In this document: piece after piece, positions 11,179-21,450 of the stretch
Layout of the letters: each line of letters opens with the position of its first letter
How positions within the stretch are numbered: position 1 is the first letter of the stretch
Source: Apostichopus leukothele
Taxonomy: Eukaryota > Echinodermata > Holothuroidea > Aspidochirotida > Stichopodidae
Reading direction: 5' to 3'
Assembly: GCA_010014835.2 (NCBI GenBank)
Contig: JAAAKB020000008.1
Span: 4,662,325-4,693,896, forward strand
Length of the DNA: 31,572 bases
Translations under genes and position numbers: made by a program
The notes under the pieces: model-generated
The model's input: only the letters and a program-made list of their open reading frames with translations
Databases searched by the model: none
What the model was told of the DNA's origin: nothing

Positions 11179-12384
11179 AGGATAATATCATGCATGGCTA
11201 GGGGATGGGATAATTTAATACTCAGTGTTTTATTTGTCTATAAAGCAGCATAATTAAGGTTTGCTGTACAATAATTACATTCAAGTTACTGTATGTTTAA
11301 ACTGTAGAGTGGTAACAGCATTTCACAGCATGTATACTTAGATGTAACTTGGTTCTTTCTTTCACTGTTCCGTGGTTGTAAAATTACTGTTTAGTTCTGC
11401 TTTAACCTTTACCAGACTTGTGCACATAGTATCATTTATTTCTATGACTGTTCTGCACTGTTTTAGCTAGTCTAGCATCTCTTACAGGTCAACCGTTCAG
11501 CTACAATGATTCTTGACTTCCTGCCCAGCTGCTACCAAACTTGATTACTTCCCGAATTTCTTGGAACAACCTTTAAACTTCCTACATCATTATCAACTGA
11601 ATGTGAATTTTCAATTTACAATTCAGTCTGGTGAAAAGTTTTTTCCCAAATCTTAAATCAATGGGAGCAATATATGTTTAGGACTTTTCAGGATAACTTT
11701 TCAAAATTAGATAGCAAAATCTTATTTCTAGCATGTCAATGATCCTAAATGTACTAGCTGTGAGATCTATACATACCAATGAGCCCTTGTAAACATTTCT
11801 GACCTTTCTCACTGTACAACTAGAAAGATCTTTCTTTCATTACCAAGCTTTTTTTTCCCTCCTGAATCTGATATGAAATTACAAAATGGATACAATAACT
11901 TTTCGATTTATCAAAAAGAGAATAGGCGGACAAGAGACGTTATCACAGCCTAGGGTTTTGAAAAGGATGAATAAAGTTTATTTTAGATCAATAAGGACAA
12001 AAATCTGGATTAAAATGAAACAGGAATAATGAGATTTTATTAGCTAATGAAGGTCTGACTTTAATAAAGCTGATGCTTCTCAACATCGTAAACCAAAAAA
12101 AAAAAAGAAACAAGAAAAAACACACACACGAGAAAAGCATTTCATCCTCGGAGAAGTCTGATACAAAAGGAGGTAGATAAAATATGAACAATAGTTACAT
12201 GCAATCTGTTTGTTCATTATCTGCCTTTATATGCAAAAGTTTTAGATAGATTCAAGTTTTTCTTTTTACAGTTCAAATTCTGTGTGATAAGACTTTGTTC
12301 AATGGTAACCATTTGAAGCATGAGAGAAACAAGAATATACTGAAGTTAGAAACAACTGACTCTTGATTGTACCTTTGTATTCAG

Positions 12385-12557
12385 TCTCAAGCTCTTTAAA
12401 CAGTACGGATAAGATTGGCAATGTGGATGTTAGTACTACTGACGGTACTTTACCGCTAAACCGACAAAGAAGAGCTGCTCAAATAAACAACAACAAAAAC
12501 TCAGACGCATACAGAGGTGCTATTATTCAGGGAATGATAGTTAATACGACAAAGTAA
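12385..12557 (+). CDS. Possible terminal coding exon, unknown protein
   Basis: The product is not recognised. The pyrimidine-leaning acceptor TTGTATTCAG ends at 12384. An open frame follows to TAA at 12555-12557, giving about 57 residues: a Ser/Thr-rich start, the basic cluster NRQRRAAQ, an Asn-rich NNNKNSDAY, and the end GMIVNTTK. The acceptor would be used in phase 1. AATAAA lies across the stop (12556-12561) and again at 12645-12650, as expected for a last exon. There is no membrane segment and no Cys pattern. RQRR could be a furin-type site if the protein is secreted, which is speculation. The frame is short and no upstream exon was identified, so chance is a serious alternative. Confidence 0.25.
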
Positions 12558-12644
12558 TAAACCTGTAATGATTCCATGTAATATGAAAGATGTTTCCTGC
12601 CAGAACCATTTTATACAAGCAACCATTTATCACAAGATAATATG

Positions 12645-12650
12645 AATAAA
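12645..12650 (+). terminator. AATAAA, possible polyadenylation signal
   Basis: A canonical hexamer 88 bp after the stop of the possible terminal exon. Its value depends on that exon being real, because AATAAA is common in AT-rich DNA. Confidence 0.22.
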
Positions 12651-12700
12651 GCAGTTCCAAATGGTCAAACATTTACTTTAATTCATTTTGTATTTAAGTT

Positions 12701-13093
12701 GGCTACACAAGCTGTAATGTCATAGGATGTAAGTATCATAAATTGGCTACACTAGCTTAGGCCCTGTAATGTCATAGGATGTAAGTATTATAAGTTTGCT
12801 ACACAAGCTCAGGTTCTGTAATGCCATAGAATGTAAGTATGATTAGTAGGCTACACCAGCCTAGGCCTTATTATGTCATAGGATGTAAGTATTATAAGTT
12901 GGCTACACAAGCTCAGGACCTGTAATGCCATAGGATGTAAGTATCATAAGTTGGCTACACAAGCTCAGGACCTGTAATGTCATAGGATGTAAGTATGATT
13001 AGTAGGCTACACCAGCCTAGGCCTTATTATGTCATAGGACGTAAGAATAAGTTTGCTACACTAGCTTAGGCCCTGTAATGTCATAGGATGTAG
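12701..13093. repeat. Minisatellite, unit about 50 bp, eight copies, with a three-unit pattern
   Basis: Each copy reads GGCTACACAAGCTCAGG, then CCTGTAATGTCATAGGATG, then TAAGTATCATAAGTT. A variant copy (GATTAGTAGGCTACACCAGC, then CTAGGCCTTATTATG) occurs at about 12841 and again at about 12988, 148 bp or three units apart. This suggests block duplication of trimers. Most copies contain GATGTAAGTAT, a splice-donor look-alike that is a product of the repeat. Confidence 0.92.
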
Positions 13094-13708
13094 GTTATTT
13101 TGAGTCCAAATGCTGCTTAAAATACTTAAAAAGTTCACAATATGATGTAACTGTTACCAAGATAAGAGTTTCAGCAGACTAATGAATGGCTTTCCATGGA
13201 CATGAGTCTCATCTCTGCTGAACTCTGTTTATCGTTGCAATTTTATGATCAATCAGGGAACCACTTTTATAAAGAGAAAACCTATTTCCTTGCTAACAAA
13301 AGGTTCCTTAGCAACTGCATAGTACAACAGGGGCTCAATTTCCTCGCAGACTTTCTCAACTGTTTGTCAAAAACCGTCAAAAATCCAACCCACCTTCCCA
13401 GAGCAAATACTGGCTAGTTCTTGAATAAACAGATTGCATTGACGCTTCAACTCATTTTGGGTGAGGAAAAAACACAGAGAGGGCTCACGTTCCCTGTGGA
13501 ATTTAATGAGCAGCACAAGCCAAGACAATGAAGTCATCTGCCTGTCACCTGCACACACATAATTTTGGTAACTTTGGCAAACATTTATCTTCTTTTGCAC
13601 CTTTGGTTCAAGTTGTGAGGTGTCGACGCGAGGAAACACAAACGTGAAAAGGAAAATCAATCGGTAGACGGTAGAGTGCAAACAGAGCAAGCAGTTTGCG
13701 AGGAATAA
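13094..13708. other. Non-repetitive stretch with no supported gene
   Basis: A 114-codon minus-strand frame (13367-13711) and a 73-codon plus-strand frame (13196-13417) overlap here. Neither shows a known domain. The minus frame starts hydrophobic but has no supporting splice pair beyond weak AG and GT matches. Confidence 0.35.
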
Positions 13709-14125
13709 CAACTACACTAGAAAAGCAAATCAAGTTTATCTAGACTGAATAATGACTTTACTAGAAATGGGTATGAACTCCATAACCACTACACTAGTAA
13801 TGGAATCATTTAAATGAACCGAATAACGACTATACCAGTAATGGAATCATTTAATTGAACCGAATAATGACTACACCAGTAATGGAATCATTTAATTGAA
13901 CAGAATAACGACTACACCAGTAATGGAATCATTAATTGAATCGAATATCGACTATACAAGTAATGGAATCATTTAATTGAACTGAATAACGACTACACTA
14001 GAAAAGCAAATCAAGTGTATCTAGACCGAATAATGACTACACTAGAAATGGTTATGAACTTCATCTGAAGTGAAAAGTGACTACACTAGTAATGGAATAA
14101 TTAATTGAACCGAATAACGACTACA
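13709..14125. repeat. Minisatellite, unit about 42 bp, about ten copies
   Basis: Copies read ACGACTACACTAGTAATGG, then AATCATTTAATTGAACCGAAT. A longer variant with AGAAAAGCAAATCAAGT, then TATCTAGAC, appears near the start (about 13717) and again near 14002. The array therefore includes an internal block duplication of roughly 285 bp. Confidence 0.9.
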
Positions 14126-15735
14126 CTAATAAACTAATGAAGACTGAAAAAAAGAAACTAACTAAATGCCATGCATGGATGCAGAAGGTTATTCCCATAT
14201 AGTCAGGTCTACATTGTATTTAAGTGACATAGCACATTGTTAAGATAAATGGACCAGTGAAAAGTTCTTTCTTGGATGAGCAGATTATAGGAACAAGTCT
14301 ACAAGCTGTAACATGTAATAGTATCCATTATGCACTAGCAGAATTAATCTGCCCCTAAATGGTCACAGTCCTCCCAGTTGTCATGCAGTAATAGTTACAT
14401 CCACAAAGCACATCAGGAATCATATTATTTGAACAACTAGCCCTGGTCGGTGGTTAACCCTATTGGTTTGGTGCTAGCTTTAATTCAAATTAAAAAAAAA
14501 AACAACAACATACTTTTCTTACCACGAACCGGCCTGGAAAATAAACCTTAAAACAAAAAAACCTTGTTAAACTCTTAGTTCGACTCTGGATCTTAAGGGC
14601 ATCCCTAACTAGAAGCTTCTTCTAGCTTGTTACTTCTAGCTTCTAGACTATTACTAACTGGTAATAAATGGTTACAGTAGTACTGAGGGTTCCTTCTGTT
14701 GCCTTTTACTTGTTCTCTAACTAACTCTTTAACCTTGTTATTCCTTTTACCATCTGACTCTGATCCGGTTTCTGCGGACAACTTTATTGTGCATCTGAAG
14801 GCTTCCGTCCATCACAAGAAACCATGGATAACTATCTCTGAAATCTTACAGGTAAGGACTGTGTTAACAGGAAATAGGAAGAATACAGTCCCAAGAAAAT
14901 GAAAACCTTGTTCTTTATGAAACAAAAACTATGAGTGATTCATTTAAGTGAAACTCAAAACTGCTTGTCTGTTCAAGACCCACCCTACCAGCAGAGTGCT
15001 GTTGGTTTAGTTAAGCCCTGCCTCACAGTGTATATTACCATTCAGTAACTGCTGTATTTTCCAAGCTTGCGTGTGTAGAGATCTCTATGAACATGTTAGA
15101 AATTGAAAATGTCAGCTATAATTGTAAAAACAAAAACAAAAAAAACAAAAAAAAAACAACCCAAAAGAACAACAGATTGACCCAGCTTATTTTCAGCAGG
15201 TCCCATGCTATAGTTGATGTTACATTAAACTTGGATTTGTTGTAGAGTTTTTGGAACCCCTTTATTGGTGCAGTTATTTGGATTTTAAACTCTTTTCTTG
15301 ATCAATTTTTCTTTGTCTTAAAACATTCCTGGATCACTTACATCTCCTACGAGCTGCTGCAAATTAAGTCAAGATCTGTGCCAGGCTACTGACCTCTCTC
15401 AGCAGCGGCTGTAATTTTGATTTTTGACACATTGCTTTAATTTATTATTAACAGACGCAGTGATTGCTTAAAAGGGGAATTTCACACCATGGTCACGTAA
15501 CTGTCTGTCAATGAGAGAGGTATCTGCAAAGTTAATTAAGTCATCCAGTAAATAGAGAGGGACAGAAGAGGCAAACAGCGGAGATTTTCAGCTGACAGGG
15601 CAGTGTCAAACCTACTCACTGAGTCGAGGTTCACTCTACTCAGCCATCGGTTTTCACAGTTTCAGTGTTAGTAATGAACGGAATTATATCAATCATGAAG
15701 CAATCTGTTTAACATTGGTTTTGCTAGCTCGCCAT
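14126..15735. other. Non-repetitive stretch with no supported gene
   Basis: It includes A-rich runs near 14490 and 15130-15165. A plus-strand donor-like CAG|GTAAGG at about 14866 follows an open frame (ending SEILQ), but no acceptor or proper start bounds that frame. Nothing is recognisable as a protein domain. Confidence 0.4.
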
Positions 15736-16232
15736 CAATGCTACAGTACCATCAAACGCTACAGTGCCATCAACGCTACAGTTCCATCAACGCTACAGTG
15801 CCATCAATGCTACAGTGCCATCAACGCTAGTGCCATCAACACACAGTAAGCTACATTGCCATCAATGCTACAGTGCCATCAACGCTAGTGCCATCAACGC
15901 TACAGTGCCATCAACGCTACAGTGCCATCAACGCTAGTGCCATCAACGCTACAGTGCCATCAAAGCTACAGTGCCATCAATGCTAGTGCCATCAATGCTA
16001 CAGTGCCATCAATGCTACAGTGCCATCAATGCTACAGTGCCATCTACACTACAGTGCCATCAAAGCTACAGTGACATCAATGCTACAGTGCCATCAACGC
16101 TACAGCGCCATCAACGCTACGGCGCCATCAACGCTACGGCGCCATCAACGCTACAGCGCCATCAACGCTACAGCGCCATCAAAGCTACAGTGCCATCAAC
16201 GCTACAGTGCCATCAACGCTACAGTGCCATTC
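15736..16232. repeat. Short-unit satellite, 17-bp unit, about 30 copies
   Basis: The unit is CCATCAACGCTACAGTG, with 14-15 bp variants lacking the CAG part (CCATCAACGCTAGTG) and a CpG-rich variant (GCGCCATCAACGCTACG) at about 16105-16190. Long open frames run through it (up to 108 codons), because three units make 51 bp without stops. They are repeat artefacts. Confidence 0.95.
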
Positions 16233-17214
16233 CACTGCAGTTCCCACTGTCTCTACACCCTCGTCAAATTCCATTTCTAATAATTAGCAACAATTAAGCC
16301 GAAGACTTTGGATATCTTTTAATTTGGTTTTTCACATGGTTATTGGTATATTTATTTGGGAAAATTAAAATCACCAAAATGAAATGACAATTGAGATTTG
16401 AGTTCAAAGTATATATTCCATCAAATTCTCATTACATTCTGAATTGTCTGGAAGATAGTACTATTTGACAATAAAAAAAAACAAAAAAAAAAACACTGCA
16501 AACCATTTGAACCAAAGTTTTAAGTTTTAGTGGCTCAAAAGCTTTCCTTTTTGTAATACTAACAAACCAACGCAGATTTCTGCTTTAAAGATGGCATTTC
16601 ATATCTCTGTATTGTTTCATTTCAATACAATATTCATCTAACATGTCTAAGCATACATGAATCCTCAAGGACATGTCTAACAGTATTGATTGGGGCCCAG
16701 CTCTCAAACTTTCTACTCAAAACTCTTGTCTCCGATAATCTAACAGCTGCTCATATTACTCATGGAATGACTTTAAAGGGTTACACGATACCTTGGATAG
16801 GCTACTATATGCACAAAGTTCAGTTTGGGCTTCTTTGAATTCAAGCAAGAAGCAAACCAGAATGCAAATATAGTTTGTCCTCATCGCTACTAGATTATTG
16901 GAAATTTTCAACTTTCTGCACGAACCTGTTGAACAATTATTTCAATGACGGAATGACTAGTTGTACCAACAGTCCAGGAAGCAAACTTTGATAGATCGAC
17001 TGATTAGTTGTGTTGTACCTTAACCAAAAACAACAAACTATAATACTAGAAGCCCTCCAACCTCTCTCAACTAATTCCCTTCCACCCAACAAAGCAATCT
17101 CTTCTATTTTACTCAATCAGCCCATCTCACCCAATGCATTCTCTCAGGCCACCTCTGCCTGTTCATTTCCAAATTTCCAAACCTATCTTTCAAAGCCCAC
17201 TTTTTCAGTTCATT
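16233..17214. other. Non-repetitive AT-rich stretch with no supported gene
   Basis: It contains an A-rich run near 16473-16494. No exon, RNA gene or transposon end was identified. Confidence 0.4.
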
Positions 17215-17469
17215 CCCCAATCCCATCTCTCCTAGTTGTTTGTTTGACAAATCCATTGATCCCAGTTCATCATTCCCCCATGCACCTCACCTCTTCCAAT
17301 TGTTCATGCTCCAAACCCACTGATCCCCCCTCCCTGCATGCCCCAATCCCATCTCTTCTAGTTGTTTGTTTGACAAATCCATTGATCCCAGTTCTTGATT
17401 CCCCCATGCACCTCACCTCTTCCAATTGTTCATTCTCCAAACCCACTGCTCCCCCCCCCCCCCCCCCCC
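17215..17469. repeat. 126-bp tandem duplication inside C-rich sequence, ending in poly-C
   Basis: Two copies start at 17215 and 17341 with CCCCAATCCCATCTC. They share TAGTTGTTTGTTTGACAAAT and CCATGCACCTCACCTCTTCC almost unchanged. The second copy ends in a 19-base C run (17451-17469), followed by a diverged partial third copy. The period is 42 codons exactly, so a 192-codon open frame (17010-17588, non-ATG start) passes through in phase. Its Pro/Ser-rich product has no known domain, and differences between copies include several amino acid changes. It is treated as repeat, not gene. Confidence 0.8.
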
Positions 17470-17588
17470 TGCATGTCCCAATGTCATCTCTTCCAGACTT
17501 TCCAGTTGTTATTTGCCCATCTTGTCCTTCCTATCCCAGTTGTTCATTCCCCCTCAACCCACCGCCTCTACTTTTGTTCACTATCTAA

Positions 17589-18540
17589 ATGGCATCTTTC
17601 ATCCGTTAAACGTGTTGCTATTTACATTCTGTTGTACTTTCTCACTACGTCGTACACGTCTAGCAAACTAAGCCACAATGACACTAAGCCATTTTACTTT
17701 GCTTGATCAAAGGCAGCTCTCTTCCTGCTCATCCTCAGCACAATATTTTGGCTCTTAAAGTCTTAAAAGCCAATCTTTATATTTTGGCAGTTTCCTTCTG
17801 CTATCAAACATCAAACTTTTCCAGACGTTTCTGCAAATGGATCCGAGCAGGACGAAGACACATGCATGATTTTAATGAAATTGAGTGAAATGAATGCCAA
17901 GCAGTGCTACATCTCGAAGACTATTTCCATCAAATCAGCTGGGAAAACCAATCATGTATTCTGTAATATTTGTCATGAACTCTCATAATCTCCACTAACG
18001 GGTAGGATTCATATTTATGCATAAAATATTTGGAATGCCACCCCACAAGCTTCTGACTGGAACCATACAAAGAGAAATGGGATTTTGTCGAGGATTTTGT
18101 ATGACAGAGAGACAGCATTAGAAGCAAGTGTTCAGATTGTATAATAATAACAAGTATCTTTGTCAATAAAAGGTTTCTCATCTCTCTCCCTTTATTGAGG
18201 GTTAATATACGGTTATGGAGAAATTACTTTCAATACATAATTTATATCAATCTTTTTTTGTTTTTGGGCAAGATATTGTACTTATACTCCTAACAAAACA
18301 GCAGTGGTTATGAATATTTAATGCCTTGTTCTTGGAGCTGTGAATAATTATGGTTTTAGTAGCATGTAGATATGTTGACCATTGAATGAATGAGTCAAAC
18401 ACTGACAAGGTCATTAGTTACTTGCTGACATACTTAGAGATGACAGTGTGAAATATCTGAGTATAATTGATGAAGTAATAACGGGAATGGATGCCTCCAG
18501 ATGACACCATGTGATTACAGCCATATAATTTATGAAGTTT
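17589..18540. other. Non-repetitive stretch, start of the CpG-richer half
   Basis: CpG becomes more frequent from about here rightwards. A minus-strand frame (17930-18181) includes an acceptor-like TTTGTATGGTTCCAG, but its protein is not recognisable. No feature is supported. Confidence 0.4.
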
Positions 18541-18846
18541 GAACGGGAATGGAGGGGAAGGGAGGTGGGGGGGAAGGAGGAGGGAGATGAATGGGGATAA
18601 AGGGAGGGGGACTGGGGAGCTGAGAGGATCATGAGGTGGAAGGGAACATGTGAAGGTGAGGACAAGACGATCGCAGGAATGAGAAGAAGATGACGGGGAA
18701 AGGAGGGTAGGAGGGGCATCGAAAGGAAAATGTGGGCGCATAGAAGAGGGAAAGAACAGTGCATAGGAGAGGGCAAGGAAAAGAAGGAGGCGCCGGGAAG
18801 GGGCAAGAGGAAATGAACAGGGGAAGTGGAAGGGAAGAGATGGGCA
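18541..18846 (+). repeat. 300-bp purine-rich (G/A) tract
   Basis: The plus strand is overwhelmingly G and A for about 300 bases, with many runs of three to seven G. Minus-strand open frames here (Pro/Ser/Leu-rich) follow from the pyrimidine strand and are not genes. Such sequence can form triplex or quadruplex DNA. Confidence 0.8.
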
Positions 18847-19865
18847 AGTAAGTAGTCCCGAAGCCGGGACCTCTGAGTTGGAGGAGTACCAAAAATTTAA
18901 GGACGGGCACCAACAATTTAAGGAGGGCAGAATAATTGTGTCCTATAAATACTTTTTGTGTACACCGTGATGGTGGTATGTATGAGGAGCACAACAGTAT
19001 GTACGGGGAGCACGTCCCTTGAGTAGGATGAGTTTTAGTATTATACACCTTACATTTTACGTTGGTTCATTATACAAGGTTTACTAATGTAGAGGAAAGT
19101 GAAATGGTTTACTCAAGACCCCTTCACATCTAGGAAGGGTGAGGGGGGCAGGAGGGTGGGGGGGGGTAAAGCTGTGACGATCAGCTTAAAGACCTATACA
19201 ATTACAACCATATATAGGTACAAGGTAATTGTGGAGTATAAATGTTCTCTGATCAGATGGTGGGATATGTCAAAGCTTGTTAGATATTCATAATTTGTAA
19301 CCTTAAAAAAGCGATCTCACAAGAATGTGACGAAATATTACCTTTACCAACGTCTTTATTCAAATAACACAATTCATGAGTTATGTTCTTATTATCATAA
19401 TACTGTAGCAACTGAAACTTATCGAAGGAGAAGATCTCGACATGGAAAATAGAGCCCAGGAAATAATCTTTTGGATTACTTTTCTACAACTTTATTATTT
19501 TTCAAGTCTCGGTGTCCCCACGTACCACCCACCACCTTCCCCCTCCCCCTCCCCATAAATGTAGTGTACCACACACACCCCGCCTAGTAGTCCTGACATA
19601 TAGTCGATGCTCTCTCTCGTAAAGGGAGGGTATATGTAGTTAGGCCCAAGCTAACATCCCATAATTCAACGATTTATACAATGTCTTTTGTTAATGCTGA
19701 TCAACCCAACTTCAGTGTTCGAATCGTTCCCACGTTCAAATACGGAGAGCGAGATATCAACACACTAATACAGCTATAGTAAATACTATATACGATATGA
19801 CTGCACGTTGTACGCTACACGACAGTTTCACATGAGTTTCATTTATGAGTTAACGATATACTTAC
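18847..19865. other. Probable intron following the signal-peptide exon (minus strand)
   Basis: It carries a G-rich tract at about 19138-19168 and a C-rich tract at about 19514-19553. No next exon in the required phase was identified. Confidence 0.35.
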
Positions 19866-19953
19866 TTGAAGTAGTCTGTGCAAATCCTCCTCTCGTCTGA
19901 AAATATATCACCAGAAAGAAGAGTAAAACTGTAGTTATTTCTGATGATCTCAT
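19866..19953 (-). CDS. Candidate first coding exon: signal peptide of a secreted or membrane protein
   Basis: The protein is not recognised, but the exon is well formed. The ATG at 19953 has a good context (GCCATGA, G at -3). The product starts MRSSEITT, then a hydrophobic core VLLFFLVIYF (residues 9-18), then QTRGG and a likely signal-peptidase site after GFA (residue 25), and ends QTTS (residue 29). One base later comes the strong donor GTAAGTAT, so the intron is phase 1, typical after signal-peptide exons of extracellular multidomain proteins. An in-frame upstream ATG (19995) is preceded by a stop, but a very good acceptor TTGTTTCCTTTTAG lies between, so the exon may instead start at 19975 with the 19953 ATG as initiator. 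The next exon should lie to the left. Phase 1 prevents direct in-frame joining to the receptor exon at 2467. Confidence 0.5.
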
Positions 19954-20444
19954 GGCTCGATTTTTAGTTAAACAGCTAAAAGGAAACAACTTCATACGGA
20001 CCGTCAACTAGTCACCGATAAACCATATGCACCAATCAAACGCTAGCAGACGATAGTTACAATTCCCGCTGATTTGACGAGTCAAAATCCTTTCTCTGCA
20101 CAAATCCTTCTGATTCTTGTCACACGAAAGAGTAAACTTAATGCACTCAACTGGTTACCGATCTGAAAAGTGATTAAAATCCAAAAAGCTGTTCGATCTT
20201 TTTTCTTTTTGGGTCTAGTTTTCAAATTGTTTAGAATCCCTTTTAAGAATGAGGTGAACAGATTTTACAACATTTCCTGTTGTTGCAAAACAGATTCTGT
20301 TGTGACAGGATAGCGTCGGAGAAGAAAGTTGATATGCGTGTGTAAAACACGTCAGCCCTATTCATGAAAGTAAAAGTGTATGTGAGATAACCTGTTCTTT
20401 CATGTCCATATATGTGATTTGTAACACAATAAATCTTGATATAC

Positions 20445-20483
20445 GTTTCTAGGTAATATCGTCTCCGTAAATTACCTAGAAAC
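20445..20483. repeat. Perfect 13-bp inverted repeat (hairpin)
   Basis: GTTTCTAGGTAAT (20445-20457) is matched by ATTACCTAGAAAC (20471-20483) across a 13-base spacer. It could be a small transposon remnant, a cruciform or a protein site; no target duplication was identified. Confidence 0.6.
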
Positions 20484-20587
20484 TACGTTGTCGAAATATT
20501 ACACCCTATGGATGTTTCTAGTTGGCCTCTTGGTATCTTCTGTGACGATCTGTGGTTGCTAAGATGTGTAGTTATGTTACAGCTTCC

Positions 20588-20675
20588 CACGTGATGCCTA
20601 TTGGTTGAACTTGAACACGCACGACCAATCACAGCTGTTTGAAGTTGAAGAAAGACTCCAAGGATAAATATATAA
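20588..20675 (+). promoter_or_regulatory. Candidate promoter: E-box, two CCAAT boxes and a TATA-like element
   Basis: In order: CACGTG (20588-20593), inverted CCAAT as ATTGG (20600-20604), CCAAT (20625-20629), CAGCTG (20632-20637) and the TATA-like ATAAATATATAA (20664-20675). On the plus strand the CCAAT-to-TATA spacing is about 35 bp, and a start site would fall near 20695-20705. CCAAT boxes also work in inverted orientation, so the cluster could serve the minus-strand exon at 19953. No plus-strand coding exon was found just downstream. Confidence 0.3.
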
Positions 20676-21411
20676 CATAGTTTCGCGGAGTTCATAGAAA
20701 TACTGCCCGTTGTGGTTTCTTCTCACCTATGTTTTTTGCCTCTTGCCTTTTCGCCACGCATTGCAAACTAATAATAGCGATTATTTATATCAACACTCTT
20801 GACAATAGGCTCATTATTATTGGAAATAGGATGTTACATTGTCCATAATACTTCCTATTGACTAAAACCCTGTACACGAACTTACCACCGGCAAAGAAAC
20901 ATCCAATTTTTAAATATCCGAAACTCATTTAACAGCTGATAAGAGATTATTATCTGTCTTGGTTCGCATCACCACATCAATATAAGGGATATTCTTTTAT
21001 GAGCTGTGCCATTACAACGGTCGTAAATTGAGGTCAGACTTCCAACTAGTTAATAATGTCTAAAATGTATGTTTCTTTGTATATAATACTCCTCAACGAT
21101 ATGACGTCGTGTGTCTAAAACACTCAGGACTGTTTCGTGTGGGATACTGCAGAATGACAACACTAGTGACATTGTAAGAGAGGATATAGGATCTGATAAT
21201 GAGGTTTGCGTCAACAGTGAGTTTGGCCCATAAATGGTACAAGTATAAACAACTTCGAAAATAGGAAACGTCGGTGGTAATATTAGATGCGTTGTTAGTG
21301 GAACTGAGAAATAAACACACTTCAAAGGCGGTCAATAGAATAACTTACATCATACACAACTATATAGGTTTATATAGATACCTGTATGTTGAATAAACAG
21401 ATTATGCTACA

Positions 21412-21450
<39 letters not shown>

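Larger units (their letters stand above)
9823..12384. other. Probable intron or intergenic sequence with simple repeats
   Basis: It holds G-rich tracts at about 10022-10076 and 11099-11178, a (CA)n run at 10492-10505 and a (TTG)n run at 10796-10811. An A-rich stretch lies at 12095-12125. CpG is very scarce. No exon with both splice borders and recognisable protein sequence was found. Confidence 0.45.

Noticed and set aside
13367-13711. 114-codon minus-strand frame with hydrophobic start
   Set aside because: No family resemblance. The splice-like AG and GT words inside are weak, and it overlaps the edge of a minisatellite.
14570-14600. tRNA B-box-like AGTTCGACTCTGG, possible tRNA or SINE
   Set aside because: No A-box, cloverleaf or acceptor stem could be formed upstream.
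14699-14902. Plus-strand frame running into a strong CAG|GTAAGG donor
   Set aside because: No acceptor or ATG bounds its left side, and the sequence shows no domain. A lone donor match is not enough.
15971-16297. 108-codon and 86-codon plus-strand frames
   Set aside because: They lie inside the 17-bp satellite. Stop-free reading follows from the unit sequence, and all frames look alike.
18414-19048. Three minus-strand Pro/Ser/Leu-rich frames of 107 to 139 codons
   Set aside because: They are the pyrimidine strand of a G/A tract and have no domain, signal or splice support.
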